Shown one piece after another: positions 16,723 to 29,708 of a DNA stretch of 64,000 nt (position 1 is its first letter; each line of letters begins with the position of its first letter). The stretch spans positions 62,001 to 126,000 of the forward strand of contig JADZDM010000023.1 of NCBI GenBank assembly GCA_020851035.1. The letters are read 5' to 3'. A program made the position numbers and the translations under genes. The notes below the pieces were generated by a model. The model saw nothing but the letters and a program-made list of their open reading frames with translations, did not search any database and had not been told where the DNA came from. This stretch comes from Gemmatimonadaceae bacterium. GTDB taxonomy: Bacteria; Gemmatimonadota; Gemmatimonadetes; Gemmatimonadales; Gemmatimonadaceae.

Positions 16723-17622
16723 CTACACCTGCTCTCGGGCGTGCTGGCTGGGCTCGACGTCACCAGCCGCGGCGAGATCACCCCGCGCATCACGGATGAT
16801 CGCCCCTGCCGACTGCATGAACAGGCTGCCGATGAGTAGCGCGACGACGATATCAGGCCACGCGCTGCCGGTCCACGCAACCAGCCCCGCGGCGATCACC
16901 ACCGCCACGTTGCCCAGCGCGTCATTCCGTGAGAACAGCCAGATCGCTCGGGCGTTGGCGTCACCGGTGCGGTGCGGGATCAGCGTCAGAGCCGCCGCCA
17001 CGTTGACGCCGAGCGCCACTAGCCCGAACACACCCATCAGCTCGGCCTCAGGCGGCTGCCGCTGCACGATGCGATAGATCGTCGTCCCCAGCACGCCAAT
17101 CCCGAGCGCACCCAAGAACACTCCCTGCATGAGCGCCGCACGCGCACGAATGGCCGGTCGCCAACCGAGGGCGATCAGGCCGAGAAAGCTGATCAGGCCA
17201 TCACCGAGGAAGTCGAGGGCGTCGGCTTTCAGAGCCTGTGATCCAGACAGGAAACCGCCGATGGCCTCCACGACGCCGTACCCGGCGTTCAACACGACCA
17301 CGACCCACAATGCCCGACGGTAGGCGCGCGACGCAGTCGTCGCGGAGGTCGCACTGGCGGCGCCGTCGTCCGCGGTGCGCTCGACGGCGGCAGTCACTCG
17401 GTCGAGTCGATATCCAATGCGAGCCACGGCCTGTTCGACGGCCTCCGCCACGCGGGCATCACGCGTCGACATGGACAGGATCTGCGATGCGACGGACACC
17501 TTGACGTCCTGCAGCCCAGGCACGGTGCGAGCCGCCGTCTCGATCTCGCTGGCATCGTGCGCACAGTCCATGCCCGTGACACGGAAGCGCAGCACGAGCT
17601 GCGGTACATCGGTGTGACTCAT
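16723..17622 (-). CDS. HMA-domain plus CDF-type cation transporter
   Basis: 299 residues. The N-terminal ~70 residues form an HMA ferredoxin-like fold (VTGMDCAHDASEIETA), with His-Asp replacing the second cysteine of CxxC. The remainder is a six-helix cation diffusion facilitator: NAGYGVVEAIGGFLSGSQALKADALDFLGD in helices 1-2 and SRNDALGNVAVV in helix 5, the positions of the transported-metal site (an Asn/Asp variant of the usual HxxxD). CDF proteins export Zn, Cd, Co or Fe by proton antiport. Its ATG overlaps the stop of the CadC-type regulator by four bases, so the two form one operon. Confidence 0.88.
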   Translation of the reverse strand: MSHTDVPQLVLRFRVTGMDCAHDASEIETAARTVPGLQDVKVSVASQILSMSTRDARVAEAVEQAVARIGYRLDRVTAAVERTADDGAASATSATTASRAYRRALWVVVVLNAGYGVVEAIGGFLSGSQALKADALDFLGDGLISFLGLIALGWRPAIRARAALMQGVFLGALGIGVLGTTIYRIVQRQPPEAELMGVFGLVALGVNVAAALTLIPHRTGDANARAIWLFSRNDALGNVAVVIAAGLVAWTGSAWPDIVVALLIGSLFMQSAGAIIRDARGDLAAAGDVEPSQHAREQV

Positions 17623-17984
17623 GCGGGTCGGGATGACCCTTCCTCGATGTGCCCCAGGCCTTCTGCGACCAGGCTGGCGACGTGCGAGTCATCGAGCGTG
17701 TAGTAGGCCATCTTACCGTCCTTGCGAACGCGAACGAGGCGCAGCTGCCGCAGCGTGCGCAGCGAGTGAGAGACTGCCGATTCCGACACGCCCACCAGCG
17801 TGGCTAAGTCGCAGACGCAGAGCTCCGCTTGTGCCAAGGCCGTCACGATCTGCAGGCGCGTCGGATCACCGAGCGCCCGGAAGGTTTCGGCAAGCGCGAC
17901 CAGGGTGGTGGCGGCAGGCGCAGTCCGTCGGACGTGCGCCACCTTCGCATCGTCGACACACAGCACCTCGCAGCGGTCGGACAT
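17619..17984 (-). CDS. CadC-type ArsR/SmtB metal sensor repressor
   Basis: 121 residues. It matches S. aureus CadC in length and cysteine layout: an N-terminal C5-x3-C9 (MSDRCEVLCVDDAKV) and ELCVCD with Cys56 and Cys58, together the alpha3N Cd(II)/Pb(II)/Bi(III) site. Recognition helix SESAVSHSLRTLRQLRLV. ATG 17984 aligns with the CadC start; a GTG at 18065 with AGGAG upstream is an alternative that would add 27 residues. It is translationally coupled to the CDF exporter and probably also affects the divergent czc-like operon. Confidence 0.9.
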   Translation of the reverse strand: MSDRCEVLCVDDAKVAHVRRTAPAATTLVALAETFRALGDPTRLQIVTALAQAELCVCDLATLVGVSESAVSHSLRTLRQLRLVRVRKDGKMAYYTLDDSHVASLVAEGLGHIEEGSSRPA

Positions 17985-18090
17985 CCCAGTCGGCTCCGCA
18001 GTCGTGACGGGCGTCCTGATGCTGAGTGATCCGTCAGGACGACGTCGGGGTTGCGTGGTCGGCACGGGGCTCCTAGGTTAGCTGAACGAC

Positions 18091-18104
18091 TGAACGAACG
18101 TTCA
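18091..18104. promoter_or_regulatory. Candidate operator for the CadC-type repressor
   Basis: TGAAC-GAAC-GTTCA, with a neighbouring half-site GCTGAAC at 18081. It lies between the divergent regulator and czc-like operon, ~107 bases upstream of the preferred regulator start. Confidence 0.45.
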
Positions 18105-18230
18105 TACGACGAACAGGATAGTCTGGACCGTACGGCAAGCGCAATCACCGCCACGGCTCGCCCCATCCTCGCTCTCGGTGAGCCAGTCCCCTGCACCACG
18201 TCCGCCCTCACGTCCGATCTCCGGTCCACG

Positions 18231-18641
18231 ATGCTCCGCGCGCTCCGTCGCTCCACGCCTGCTCCGATGCTGCGCCGCCTGATGGCGCTGCTGCTCGGCG
18301 TGTGCGTCAGCGTCATGATCGCGGAGCCGTTGATCGCCGACCAGTGTGACGATGTGGTGTCCCAGTCGGCGACAGCCGGTAACGCCGGTGGTCTGACCAA
18401 GCGCGTCGTATCCGTCGGCGTCGACAGGTCGCCGCAATCCACCGACTCGGAAATTCCTGACGGGCATGCGCTGCACCTGTGCCACTGCAGCCACGTGCAT
18501 AGCGTCACCTTGGCGACCGGACAGCACATTACGGATCGCGTCGACATCACGGACACCACCATCGTCGGCCATTCCGTGCGTCTGCCATCCAGCGTGGTCG
18601 TCGAGCCGCAACGCCGTCCTCCGCGAGCGCACATCGCGTAG
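18231..18641 (+). CDS. Secreted His/Cys-rich small protein, first gene of czc-like operon
   Basis: 136 residues with an N-terminal hydrophobic segment (LRRLMALLLGVCVSVMIAEPLIA), likely a signal peptide. The mature part is polar and contains a metal-ligand cluster GHALHLCHCSHVHSV near residues 79-93. No family assignment; its position before CzcC resembles the small periplasmic proteins (CzcI-like) that lead czc operons. Start ATG 18231 is one of two candidates (ATG 18267 also precedes the hydrophobic stretch) and no clear Shine-Dalgarno is visible. Confidence 0.6.
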   Translation: MLRALRRSTPAPMLRRLMALLLGVCVSVMIAEPLIADQCDDVVSQSATAGNAGGLTKRVVSVGVDRSPQSTDSEIPDGHALHLCHCSHVHSVTLATGQHITDRVDITDTTIVGHSVRLPSSVVVEPQRRPPRAHIA

Positions 18642-18768
18642 TCGCGTCAGCGCCCTGCAGATCCTACCGCACCTGTAGCCTCCTCCTGAGAGCAGCTGAC
18701 GCCCAGTCGCGTCCGTCCACACCCGTGCCGATGCACGAGGTCTGTGGCTGTGCTTCCTCGAGGAATTC

Positions 18769-20205
18769 ATGACCATTGCTTCACCAGTATGCCGCGCGTG
18801 CGGAGTCGACGCGCGCGCCTCCACACATTCGCGACCGACGCGGCACGCGCCCCGTCCCGCGACGAGACGACTTTGGACTCTCGTGATCGCGAGTGCGGCG
18901 CTCGTCACGCCATCGCTGGTCGATGCGCAGCTGACGCGGGATTCGGCGCAGGTACAGAGGACGCAGGACAGCGTCCGTGTGACTCGGGCGCTGGAGCGCA
19001 TCAGCGACGCGGCACGCATCGGCAGTCCGACGCTTCGTGCCGCGCGTGCCACCCGCGATCTCGCCGTCGCGCGGGCTGCTGCAGCGGGTCCGTCGTCGCC
19101 CGCATTCGTCTCCGCGGGACTCTCTGAAGCGCCGGCGCGGACACTGGACCAAGGCAACCTGCGCCTCGAGGTCGGTCGTGACCTGATGACGGGGCCGCGC
19201 CGTCGCGCAGAACGCGCGCTGGCCGACATCGACGTCCGTGCGGCCACCATCGCCATCACGCTCGAGGAACGACGCCTTGCCGGTGTGGTCCTGCGCGATG
19301 TGATCCGTGCAGCGGGTGCGCGCCGGATCGCCGTGCGACTCGCGGGTGAAGACCAGCTGCTCATGGGAGCGGAGGACGGTGTGCGTGGCCGATTCGGTGT
19401 CGGCGAGGCGCGCTATGTCGACGTGCTGCGTGTTCGCACCGAGCGCCTACGGGTGCAGACATCGCGAAGCGCGAGTCTCGCGGAGGTCCGTGCCGCACGC
19501 GCCGGGGTGATCGCCGTACTCACGGGCACGGACGCCGTCGGTGGAGTGGATGCGTTGCTGGATTCGGTGGCTACCGAGGGACTGGCTGACGCGTGGCGCG
19601 CGCTGTTGCCTCCGGTGCCGGCACTCGACTCGTTGATCGCCCTGTCCGAGGAAGCGCAGCTGGCCACGACGAATGCCGCGCGCGTGGACGCGACACGTGC
19701 GCTGGTGCTGGCCGAGCAGCGTTCCCAAGTCAGCGCGTACGCCGGTATCCAGCGGATCGGCCAGGCCAACAACGGCCCGACGTTCGGGCCGTCACTGGGC
19801 GTCACGATGACGCTGCCCTTCTCCGCCGCCCGCAGCAACCGACTCGCGCTCGCCGCAGCGACGCAAGGCATCGCCACTGCGGCCATCGTCCGCGAGGGGG
19901 CCGTGATTGCGGCACGCGCGCGCCTTGCTGCGGCGCGTGAACGCTACAGCGCGGCGCTCGAGCGGCTGGCGACCTTCGACGCGGCGTTGCTTCGCGGTGC
20001 CCGTGACGAACGCGAGAGTGCGCTGTCAGCGTACCGGACCGGCAGTCTTTCCCTGATCGAACTGCTTGACTTCGAGCGCGCGCTGTCACGCGCCGAGATC
20101 GAGCGCATTCACACGCTGGTCGACGCGGCCGACGCGTGGGCTGACCTCCTCGGCGCTGACGACGGTAGTGCTGCGCGCGCCTTTCCTCCGTCCGATGGAC
20201 GCTGA
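18769..20205 (+). CDS. czcC: TolC/CzcC-type outer-membrane efflux protein
   Basis: 478 residues with a signal peptide (LWTLVIASAALVTPSLVDAQ) and two alternating helical hairpin/strand repeats typical of outer-membrane efflux proteins, including the ending motif AYRTGSLSLIELLDFERALSRAEIE. GAGGAA lies just upstream of ATG 18769. It forms the outer-membrane channel of the tripartite exporter whose adaptor (three bases downstream) and pump follow in order. Confidence 0.9.
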   Translation: MTIASPVCRACGVDARASTHSRPTRHAPRPATRRLWTLVIASAALVTPSLVDAQLTRDSAQVQRTQDSVRVTRALERISDAARIGSPTLRAARATRDLAVARAAAAGPSSPAFVSAGLSEAPARTLDQGNLRLEVGRDLMTGPRRRAERALADIDVRAATIAITLEERRLAGVVLRDVIRAAGARRIAVRLAGEDQLLMGAEDGVRGRFGVGEARYVDVLRVRTERLRVQTSRSASLAEVRAARAGVIAVLTGTDAVGGVDALLDSVATEGLADAWRALLPPVPALDSLIALSEEAQLATTNAARVDATRALVLAEQRSQVSAYAGIQRIGQANNGPTFGPSLGVTMTLPFSAARSNRLALAAATQGIATAAIVREGAVIAARARLAAARERYSAALERLATFDAALLRGARDERESALSAYRTGSLSLIELLDFERALSRAEIERIHTLVDAADAWADLLGADDGSAARAFPPSDGR

Positions 20206-20208
20206 CCG

Positions 20209-21484
20209 ATGATCACCTCGACTCCTGTCCTCGACGCGATGCACGCGTCGTTCTTCCCGTCGCTGCTGACCCGTGCCCGAATCACATTCGGCATGGTCGG
20301 CACGCTGACCCTGATGTCCCTCGCCGGTTGCGGCAGTGACCGTGGTGCGCCGGCGACGCGCGCCGATACGCCACCAGCCGGTGACGCTGCCGGACGCGAG
20401 GTGACCGCCGGTGCACAGACCGAAGAGCACGAGGGTGAGCACACCGAGACGGACAAGGTCACCCTGTCGGAGTCAGCGTTCCGCACAGCGCAGATCGACG
20501 TGCAACTGGTGATGGCGGGTTCGGCGCTGAACAACGCCGACGGACTGGTGGTCCCGGGACAGGTCGAACTCGACCCCCGGCGGATCGCGCTCGTGTCCTC
20601 GCGCACGCCTGGTCGCCTGGAACGGTTGTCAGTGGTAGAGGGTGATCGCGTCGGCGCCGGCCAGACGGTTGGTGCCCTGTTCAGCACCGACTTCCTGACG
20701 GCGCAGGTCGACCTGGGCCAGGCAACGCGGCGCGTGCAGACGCTCGCAGGTACGCCGGACGAAACCGGTGCACGCGCGCTCGCCGACGCCGCCCGGCGTC
20801 GCCTTCGATTGCTCGGTGCGAGTGAGGCGGAGATCAATCGCGCGGCCGCTGGCGGCGAACCTGCCAGCACCATGTCCCTCCGCTCGCCAATTGGCGGCAG
20901 TGTCATCGAAGCGCATGTGCTGCCCGGCGCCGCCGTCGAGGCGGGCGCACCGGTGTTCACGGTGGCCGATCTCTCGGTGATCGACGTCGTGGCGGAGGTT
21001 CCTGAGCGGAACCTGCCGCAGGTGCGCACGGGGCAACGCGCCACGATCACCATCGCGGCGTTCGCCGACATGCAGTTCGAGGGGCGTGTCGAACGACTGC
21101 GCGATGCGTTGAACCCGGAAACCCGCACGCTGCGCGCCGTGATCCACGTACCGAACGCCAGCCGTCGACTGCGCCCCGGCATGTTCGCCACCGTCCGCCT
21201 CGACGTCCCGAGCGCGTCGGGCGTCGGTGCCGGCGCACAACCAATCCTCACGATCCCCGAGAGCGCCATCGTCACCGACGGCGAGCGCCGGTTCGTGTTC
21301 GTGGAGACCGGCCCGCGCGCGTACGAACGCCGGGAGGTTCGCACGGCACCACTGTCTGCACCAGGATCCGCGACGCAGCGCACCGCGCTGGTGAGCGTGC
21401 AGGATGGGCTCCGAGCCGGCGAGCGCGTCGTCGTCCGCGGCGCCTTCACGCTCAAGAGCGAACTGGCAAAGGCGGGCCTCAGCG

Positions 21485-21495
<11 letters not shown>
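20209..21495 (+). CDS. czcB: CzcB-type periplasmic adaptor lipoprotein
   Basis: 428 residues. A lipobox-like LMSLAGC at about residue 37 suggests lipidation after a short N-terminal tail. An acidic/His segment (EEHEGEHTETD) precedes the barrel-sandwich core: VSSRTPGRLERLSVVEGDRVGAGQ, LRSPIGGSVIEAHVLPGAAVEAG, then VADLSVIDVVAEVPE and LNPETRTLRAVIHVPN of the beta-barrel and membrane-proximal domains. It links the RND pump to the outer-membrane channel. Its 3' end overlaps the czcA start by 11 bases. Confidence 0.92.
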
Positions 21496-24738
<3,243 letters not shown>

Positions 24739-24742
<4 letters not shown>

Positions 24743-27306
24743 GTCACGCCCGCAGATCGGCAGCACGCTCCCTCACCTCATCTTCAATGTCACCGAACAT
24801 TCGGCTCGACCTGCCCCTGCTGTTGCCCGACGTGCAGGACAGCCGTGATGCCTGCGTCGCACGACTGCTGACTGCACTGCAGGCACGCCCAGGGATCACG
24901 CAAGCGCATGTCCTCGACGTGGGCGCCACCGAGCCCGGTTCCAGCGTCCCAGCGACGACGCCGACGCTGTGCCTGCACTACGACGCCGACCGGGTGACGC
25001 TGACTGAACTGGAAGGGTGGGCACGGTCGGCGGGTGCGTCGATCAGCGAGCAGTTCTCACACCTCTTGTTGCCGATTCGACTGATCGCCACGGAGGATGA
25101 TGGTGGGCGTCTGGAGTCGCTATTACGGGCCGTACCTGGCGTGACGGCGGCCTCGGTCAGCCTCGCGGCGCAGGTCGCACGCGTCGAGTTCGACCGACGC
25201 ATCACGTCGCGCGAGCGCATCGATGCCGCATTGCGCGCTGGATCGGCGACGCCTGCAGCCGGCGCGCGGGGTGTACTCGACGCTACGGAGGCGGCACCGG
25301 CGGCGGTACCACGCGAAGTTGACGGTCACACGGCAGAGGATGGCCACGACCACGACGCTTCCGTGGCCGCTACTGGCGAGGCAGCCGAACCACGGGGCTG
25401 GTATGCGCGCAACCGTGAGCTTGCGTGGAGTCTGTTGTCCGGTGTCCTGCTGCTCGCCGGCTGGCTGGTCGAGCGGAGTGCGTCCCAGCCGCGCTGGCTG
25501 GTCATCGCGCTGTTCGCGGTGTCGTACATCTTCGGTGCCCGCGATAACGTCGGCCATTTTCTGGCCGACCTGCGCCGCGGCAAGTTCCACTTCAACAGCG
25601 ACCTGCTCATGGTCGTCGCGGCGGCGGGGGCCGCCGCGTTGGGCGAATGGGCAGAAGGGGCGTTGCTGCTCTTCCTGTTCAGCCTTGGTCACGCACTCGA
25701 ACACTATGCGCTGGGCCGAGCTCGCAACGCGATCACGGCACTCGCCGAGCTGGCCCCGTCACGCGCGACGGTGCTCCGCGACGTGAATGGCGCGCGACGC
25801 GAGGAGGAAGTCCTCATCGCTGCGGTGCGCCCAGGTGATCTCGTCGTCGTGAAGCCCGCTGAACGTGTACCGGTCGATGGCACGGTGCGAGAAGGCCGGT
25901 CGGGCGTGAATCAGGCGCCGATCACCGGCGAGAGCGTCCCGGTGGACAAGGCGCCTGGTGATTCCGTCTTTGCCGGTACCGTGAACGGTGAAGGCGCGCT
26001 CGTCATCGATGTCACGGTGGCTGTCGGCGACCGCACGCTGGATCGTGTGATCAAACTGGTCTCCGAAGCCCAGACGCAGAAGGCACCCACGCAACAGTTC
26101 ACCGAGCGCTTTGCGCGCGTGTTCGTACCCGTCGTCCTGATTGGTGACGCATTGCTGATCGTGGTTCCGCCGTTGCTCGGACTCCTGTCGTGGCCCGAGG
26201 CGTTCGCGCGTGCGATGGCAGTGCTCGTCGCCGCGTCGCCGTGCGCCCTCGCGCTTGGCACGCCAGCGGCAGTCCTGTCCGGGATCGCGCAGGCCGCCCG
26301 GAACGGTGTGTTGATCAAGGGCGGTGCGCATCTCGAGGCGCTCGGCGGCATTCGCTCGCTGGCGCTCGACAAGACCGGCACCATCACGGTCGGCGAACCC
26401 TCGGTGACGGACATCGTGCCGATGGGTGGCGTGGACGAGCGCACGTTGCTGACCAATGCGGCCTCCGTCGAACGGCGCTCACAACATCCGCTGGCGAAAG
26501 CCGTCGTGCGTGCGGCTGAGCAACGCGCCCTTACACTCCCGGATGCTGGTGAAATGCAGTCGATCACGGCGCGAGGCGTGCGCGCACCAGTCGAAGGCGC
26601 GACGGTCGAGATCGGACGCGCCTTGCTCTTTGAGGATGCCGCAGTCGCGGTGCCCGCTGAAGTCCACTCCGCCGTCGCGCGTCTGGAGCAAGCGGGCCGC
26701 AGCACGATGATCGTGCGACGCGTCGGTCACACACCGGAATTCCTCGGCGTGCTTGGACTTGCCGACGAACCTCGTGCGAACGCACGGGAGACCCTGGTCG
26801 CACTCCGACGCGCCGGCATCGACCGCATCATCATGCTGACGGGCGACAACGCCGGTGTGGGCAATGCCGTTGGCACCGCCGTGGGCGTTGATGAGGTGCG
26901 CGCGGGATTGCTGCCGGAGGACAAGGTGACCGCGATTCAGGAGCTCGCGCTGAAAGGACCGGTGGCGATGGTTGGCGACGGCGTCAACGACGCGCCGGCG
27001 CTCGCACATGCCACGGTCGGCATCGCGATGGGGGGTGCGGGTACGGCGGCGGCGCTGGAGACCGCGGATGTCGCACTGATGGGCGACGACCTGAGTCGAC
27101 TGCCATTTGCCATCGCGTTGTCACGACAGTCGAAGCGCATCATCCGACAGAACCTGTTCGTCTCGCTTGGGGTGATCGCCGTGCTCGTCGTGGCAACGGT
27201 CAGCGGCCTGGCCAGCATTGGGCCCGCCGTCATCGCGCACGAGGGCAGCACGCTCGTCGTGATCGCCAATGCGCTGCGACTCCTGCGATTTCAATTGCCG
27301 CGTTGA
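24739..27306 (+). CDS. P1B-4-type heavy-metal P-type ATPase
   Basis: 855 residues. About 215 residues precede the pump core and hold two degenerate HMA-like folds without CxxC and a His-rich stretch (DGHTAEDGHDHD). Core: TGESVPVDK (actuator), helix-4 motif AASPCALALGTP (SPC), DKTGTITVGEP (phosphorylation Asp), SQHPLAKAV, GDGVNDAPALAHA and a final-helix motif AHEGSTLVVIANALRL. SPC together with HEGST is the P1B-4 signature (CoaT/CtpD/PfeT), linked to Co(II), Fe(II), Zn(II) or Ni(II) export; extra soluble N-terminal domains are less usual in that group. The GTG start overlaps the czcA stop (GTGA); ATG 24787 is an alternative. Cytosolic metal exported here could be passed to CzcCBA. Confidence 0.9.
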
Positions 27307-27342
27307 AGGCTGAGAGCGAACCAACCTCGCGTCGGCAGTGGC

Positions 27343-27816
27343 CTAACCGCCAGGCCGACGCGACTGGTACGCGAAGCCGCTCGCGACCAGCTGGCGCCAG
27401 CGCCTCTGTCGGTGACGATAGAAGACCTGGGCGAACAACCAGATGAGCGGCGTCAACATCCGCGCCCGCACGTCGACCTGATCCCGATACAGGATGCCGC
27501 CCGTCGTCGGCTCGATGGTGATCAGGTGATCCCACACCGGGATCATCGCACTGTGTCCTGCATCCCGAAGCGCAAAGCCGCGCTCGGCGGGCGGCATCGA
27601 GATGACGATGGCCTGTCGGCCGAGCGGTAAAAATCGCAAGAGTGTCAGCGACACCCAGTGGGTACCGGCTGTCCACGTCTCCGGCAGCGGCGCTGCACCG
27701 GCCGACCGGAACGACACCAACGGGTACGCGACGTACTGCAGCAACCGTGTCGTCATGACCTGCGAGACCGCCTGATCGACCGTGCAGGGGAGCACCGTGG
27801 CAATGTCGATTTTCAT
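27343..27816 (-). CDS. SRPBCC-like (polyketide cyclase/START fold) protein
   Basis: 157 residues from ATG 27816. Begins with a short strand and helix pattern (MKIDIATVLPCTVDQAVSQVM) and contains paired strands ending WDHLITIEPTTGGILYRDQVDVRA followed by a long amphipathic helix (MLTPLIWLFAQVFYRHRQRRW), the usual plan of ligand-binding SRPBCC proteins. No catalytic residue is inferred. It converges with the P1B-4 ATPase gene and lies ~100 bases after the porin gene on the same strand. Function unknown. Confidence 0.65.
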   Translation of the reverse strand: MKIDIATVLPCTVDQAVSQVMTTRLLQYVAYPLVSFRSAGAAPLPETWTAGTHWVSLTLLRFLPLGRQAIVISMPPAERGFALRDAGHSAMIPVWDHLITIEPTTGGILYRDQVDVRARMLTPLIWLFAQVFYRHRQRRWRQLVASGFAYQSRRPGG

Positions 27817-27920
27817 GCGATAGGGATGCGGGCGTTCGGAGCGATGGGTCACCGCGGGATACAGTCGAACTGCGTGTGCGCCATCCTGTTCGCAGTGGCG
27901 CACGCTGTGTGGGCGGCTCG

Positions 27921-29201
27921 TCAGAAGTATGTCGCGAACCCCACCTGCCAGCCCGCGCGGCGCACTGTCGGATTACCCAGAAGGTCGCGATGCCATTCCC
28001 GCCGATAGTTGGCCTTGAACACCGTGCTAGCCGATGGACGGAAGCTGAGTCCGGGGACGATGGCACGCACGTCATCCCGGATCGGATCGCCGGTCGACTC
28101 AAAGGTGCCGACGTTGTAGTCGATGTACTCGAGCCTGAGCGCGGCGTTGACGACCGCGCCGCGGATACCCGCGACGCGCGGCTTCCAGATCGGCACCACG
28201 GCGTCGACGTGTGCGCCATGCTGCCGTGAGCCGAACACTTCGATCAGACTGGCCGGCACGGCGACCCGTGTCATCGCCGCCTCGCCACGCAGCGTCATCG
28301 GACCGACGGCCACCGCGGCGTCGAGGGCGGTGATCGAGAGGCGACGTCGGTCGTCGACATCGGCGCCATCGACCCGGAACGTGTTGTAGATCGCACCGTA
28401 GTGCGACAGCCCGACTTCACCATTCCGCCCGCGCTGCACCGCCAACCGGCCCGAGAATGCGGGAGAGCCGTTGTTGTCTTCCGCGAACTGTTCCGGGCGC
28501 TTGCCTGCCGCCAGCAGCGTCCGGCCTTCAGCGTTCAGAATGACACCGTCGCCGAGCCCGTTCGTGAGGTACGCGTCGTACGTCACCGTCACGCCGGGCA
28601 GGCCGCGGAGCGGGATCCGCCCGAGAGCACCGAAGCCGATTTCAGCCAGTGTCGCCGGAATGATGCGTGTCGAGACCAGCGGTCGATCTACAAACTCCCA
28701 CCGTGGTGAGTCGTGGTTCTGGTTGAAGGCGCCGAGCGGCGGCAGCAGGATGCCGGCCCGCAGGACGAATGCCGGATCAATCCGGAAATCCAGCAGTGCC
28801 GCCTCGATGGCGATTTCCTCCGTGCCTTTCTCGAACTCCAGCTCCGCGATGAAGCGCAGCCGCTGTCCCACGGATGAGAACAAGAAGATGTTGAATCTAC
28901 GCATCTCCATCGAGAAGCCGTCGCTGATGCCATCCTGCGTGAAGTGATTGCTGTTTCCTTCCGCATATCCGCCGATGGCGGTCTGGCCGAGCGCGCCGAT
29001 GAAAGGTCGTGAGTAGATGCTGCCTTGCACGCCGCCCGTGTCGCGCGGGAGGCGCGCCGCACGACTGGCGCTGTCAGCTTTTGTCGTGTCACGCTGTTGG
29101 GCGGACGCGAGTGAGGTCATCACGGCAAGGGCAGTGAGCACGGCAACGAACAGCGCGACCGGTCGTGCACGCGAGGGCGGAGGCGGACGCAGCGCGCTCA
29201 T
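27921..29201 (-). CDS. Outer-membrane beta-barrel porin (porin O/P-like)
   Basis: 426 residues with a signal peptide (ALFVAVLTALAVMTSLASAQ) and then alternating amphipathic strands with aromatic girdle residues, for example GYAEGNSNHF, MRRFNIFLFSSVGQRLRFIAELEFEKG and VTVTYDAYLTNGLGDGV, ending in phenylalanine (QVGFATYF) as barrels do. It resembles phosphate-selective-porin O/P-type proteins; the substrate is unknown. Its ATG overlaps the Rieske stop (ATGA), so it is the third cistron of the di-heme/Rieske/porin operon. Confidence 0.7.
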   Translation of the reverse strand: MSALRPPPPSRARPVALFVAVLTALAVMTSLASAQQRDTTKADSASRAARLPRDTGGVQGSIYSRPFIGALGQTAIGGYAEGNSNHFTQDGISDGFSMEMRRFNIFLFSSVGQRLRFIAELEFEKGTEEIAIEAALLDFRIDPAFVLRAGILLPPLGAFNQNHDSPRWEFVDRPLVSTRIIPATLAEIGFGALGRIPLRGLPGVTVTYDAYLTNGLGDGVILNAEGRTLLAAGKRPEQFAEDNNGSPAFSGRLAVQRGRNGEVGLSHYGAIYNTFRVDGADVDDRRRLSITALDAAVAVGPMTLRGEAAMTRVAVPASLIEVFGSRQHGAHVDAVVPIWKPRVAGIRGAVVNAALRLEYIDYNVGTFESTGDPIRDDVRAIVPGLSFRPSASTVFKANYRREWHRDLLGNPTVRRAGWQVGFATYF

Positions 29202-29701
29202 CGTGTCGCCGGGGATGTGATGATGTACACGCTCGTCGCGTCGCTCGTGACGCGGTAGCGCTGCAGCGGACGCTCTGTCGGCCCCTGCAGGATCGCGCCA
29301 TCAAACGTGTATTCACTGCCATGGCAGGGGCACTGCAAGGTGGTCGCTGCTGGCTCGACCTGGCAACCGCGATGCCCGCACCGAGTCGACACGGCGATGA
29401 ACTCGCCGCTGCTCGCGCGATGCAGGTAGATCGGGAGCTCCGATGCGGGATCCTCGACCATCAGGGCGCCGGTACGCTCGAGGTCCACGCGTGGCACGAT
29501 CAACCGGTCACCCTGCCGGACAGGCGTCAGGTATCGCACGCGTGTGGCAGCGCAACCGGTGACGGTGTTCGGAAGCGCACCGACGAGCAGTGCCCCCGCC
29601 ACGATCTCGCTGCGACGCAGGAACTCACGACGGCCGATGCACGGCGCGGCCTCAGTGAGATGCGACCGGGGTGAACCCGAGGTGTCAGCATTGTCGCTCA
29701 T
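29198..29701 (-). CDS. Exported Rieske [2Fe-2S] protein
   Basis: 167 residues. The N terminus has a twin-arginine-like motif (GRREFLRRS) before a hydrophobic stretch and a possible lipobox VTGC, so it is probably exported folded and perhaps lipidated. The cluster ligands are clear: CGHRGC and CPCHGSEY near residues 115-140 (C-x-H...C-x-x-H). It differs in size and context from bc1-complex Rieske subunits. Encoded seven bases after the di-heme cytochrome gene and overlapping the porin gene, so a role in periplasmic electron transfer with that cytochrome is the likely reading. Confidence 0.85.
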   Translation of the reverse strand: MSDNADTSGSPRSHLTEAAPCIGRREFLRRSEIVAGALLVGALPNTVTGCAATRVRYLTPVRQGDRLIVPRVDLERTGALMVEDPASELPIYLHRASSGEFIAVSTRCGHRGCQVEPAATTLQCPCHGSEYTFDGAILQGPTERPLQRYRVTSDATSVYIITSPATR

Positions 29702-29708
29702 AGGCGTG

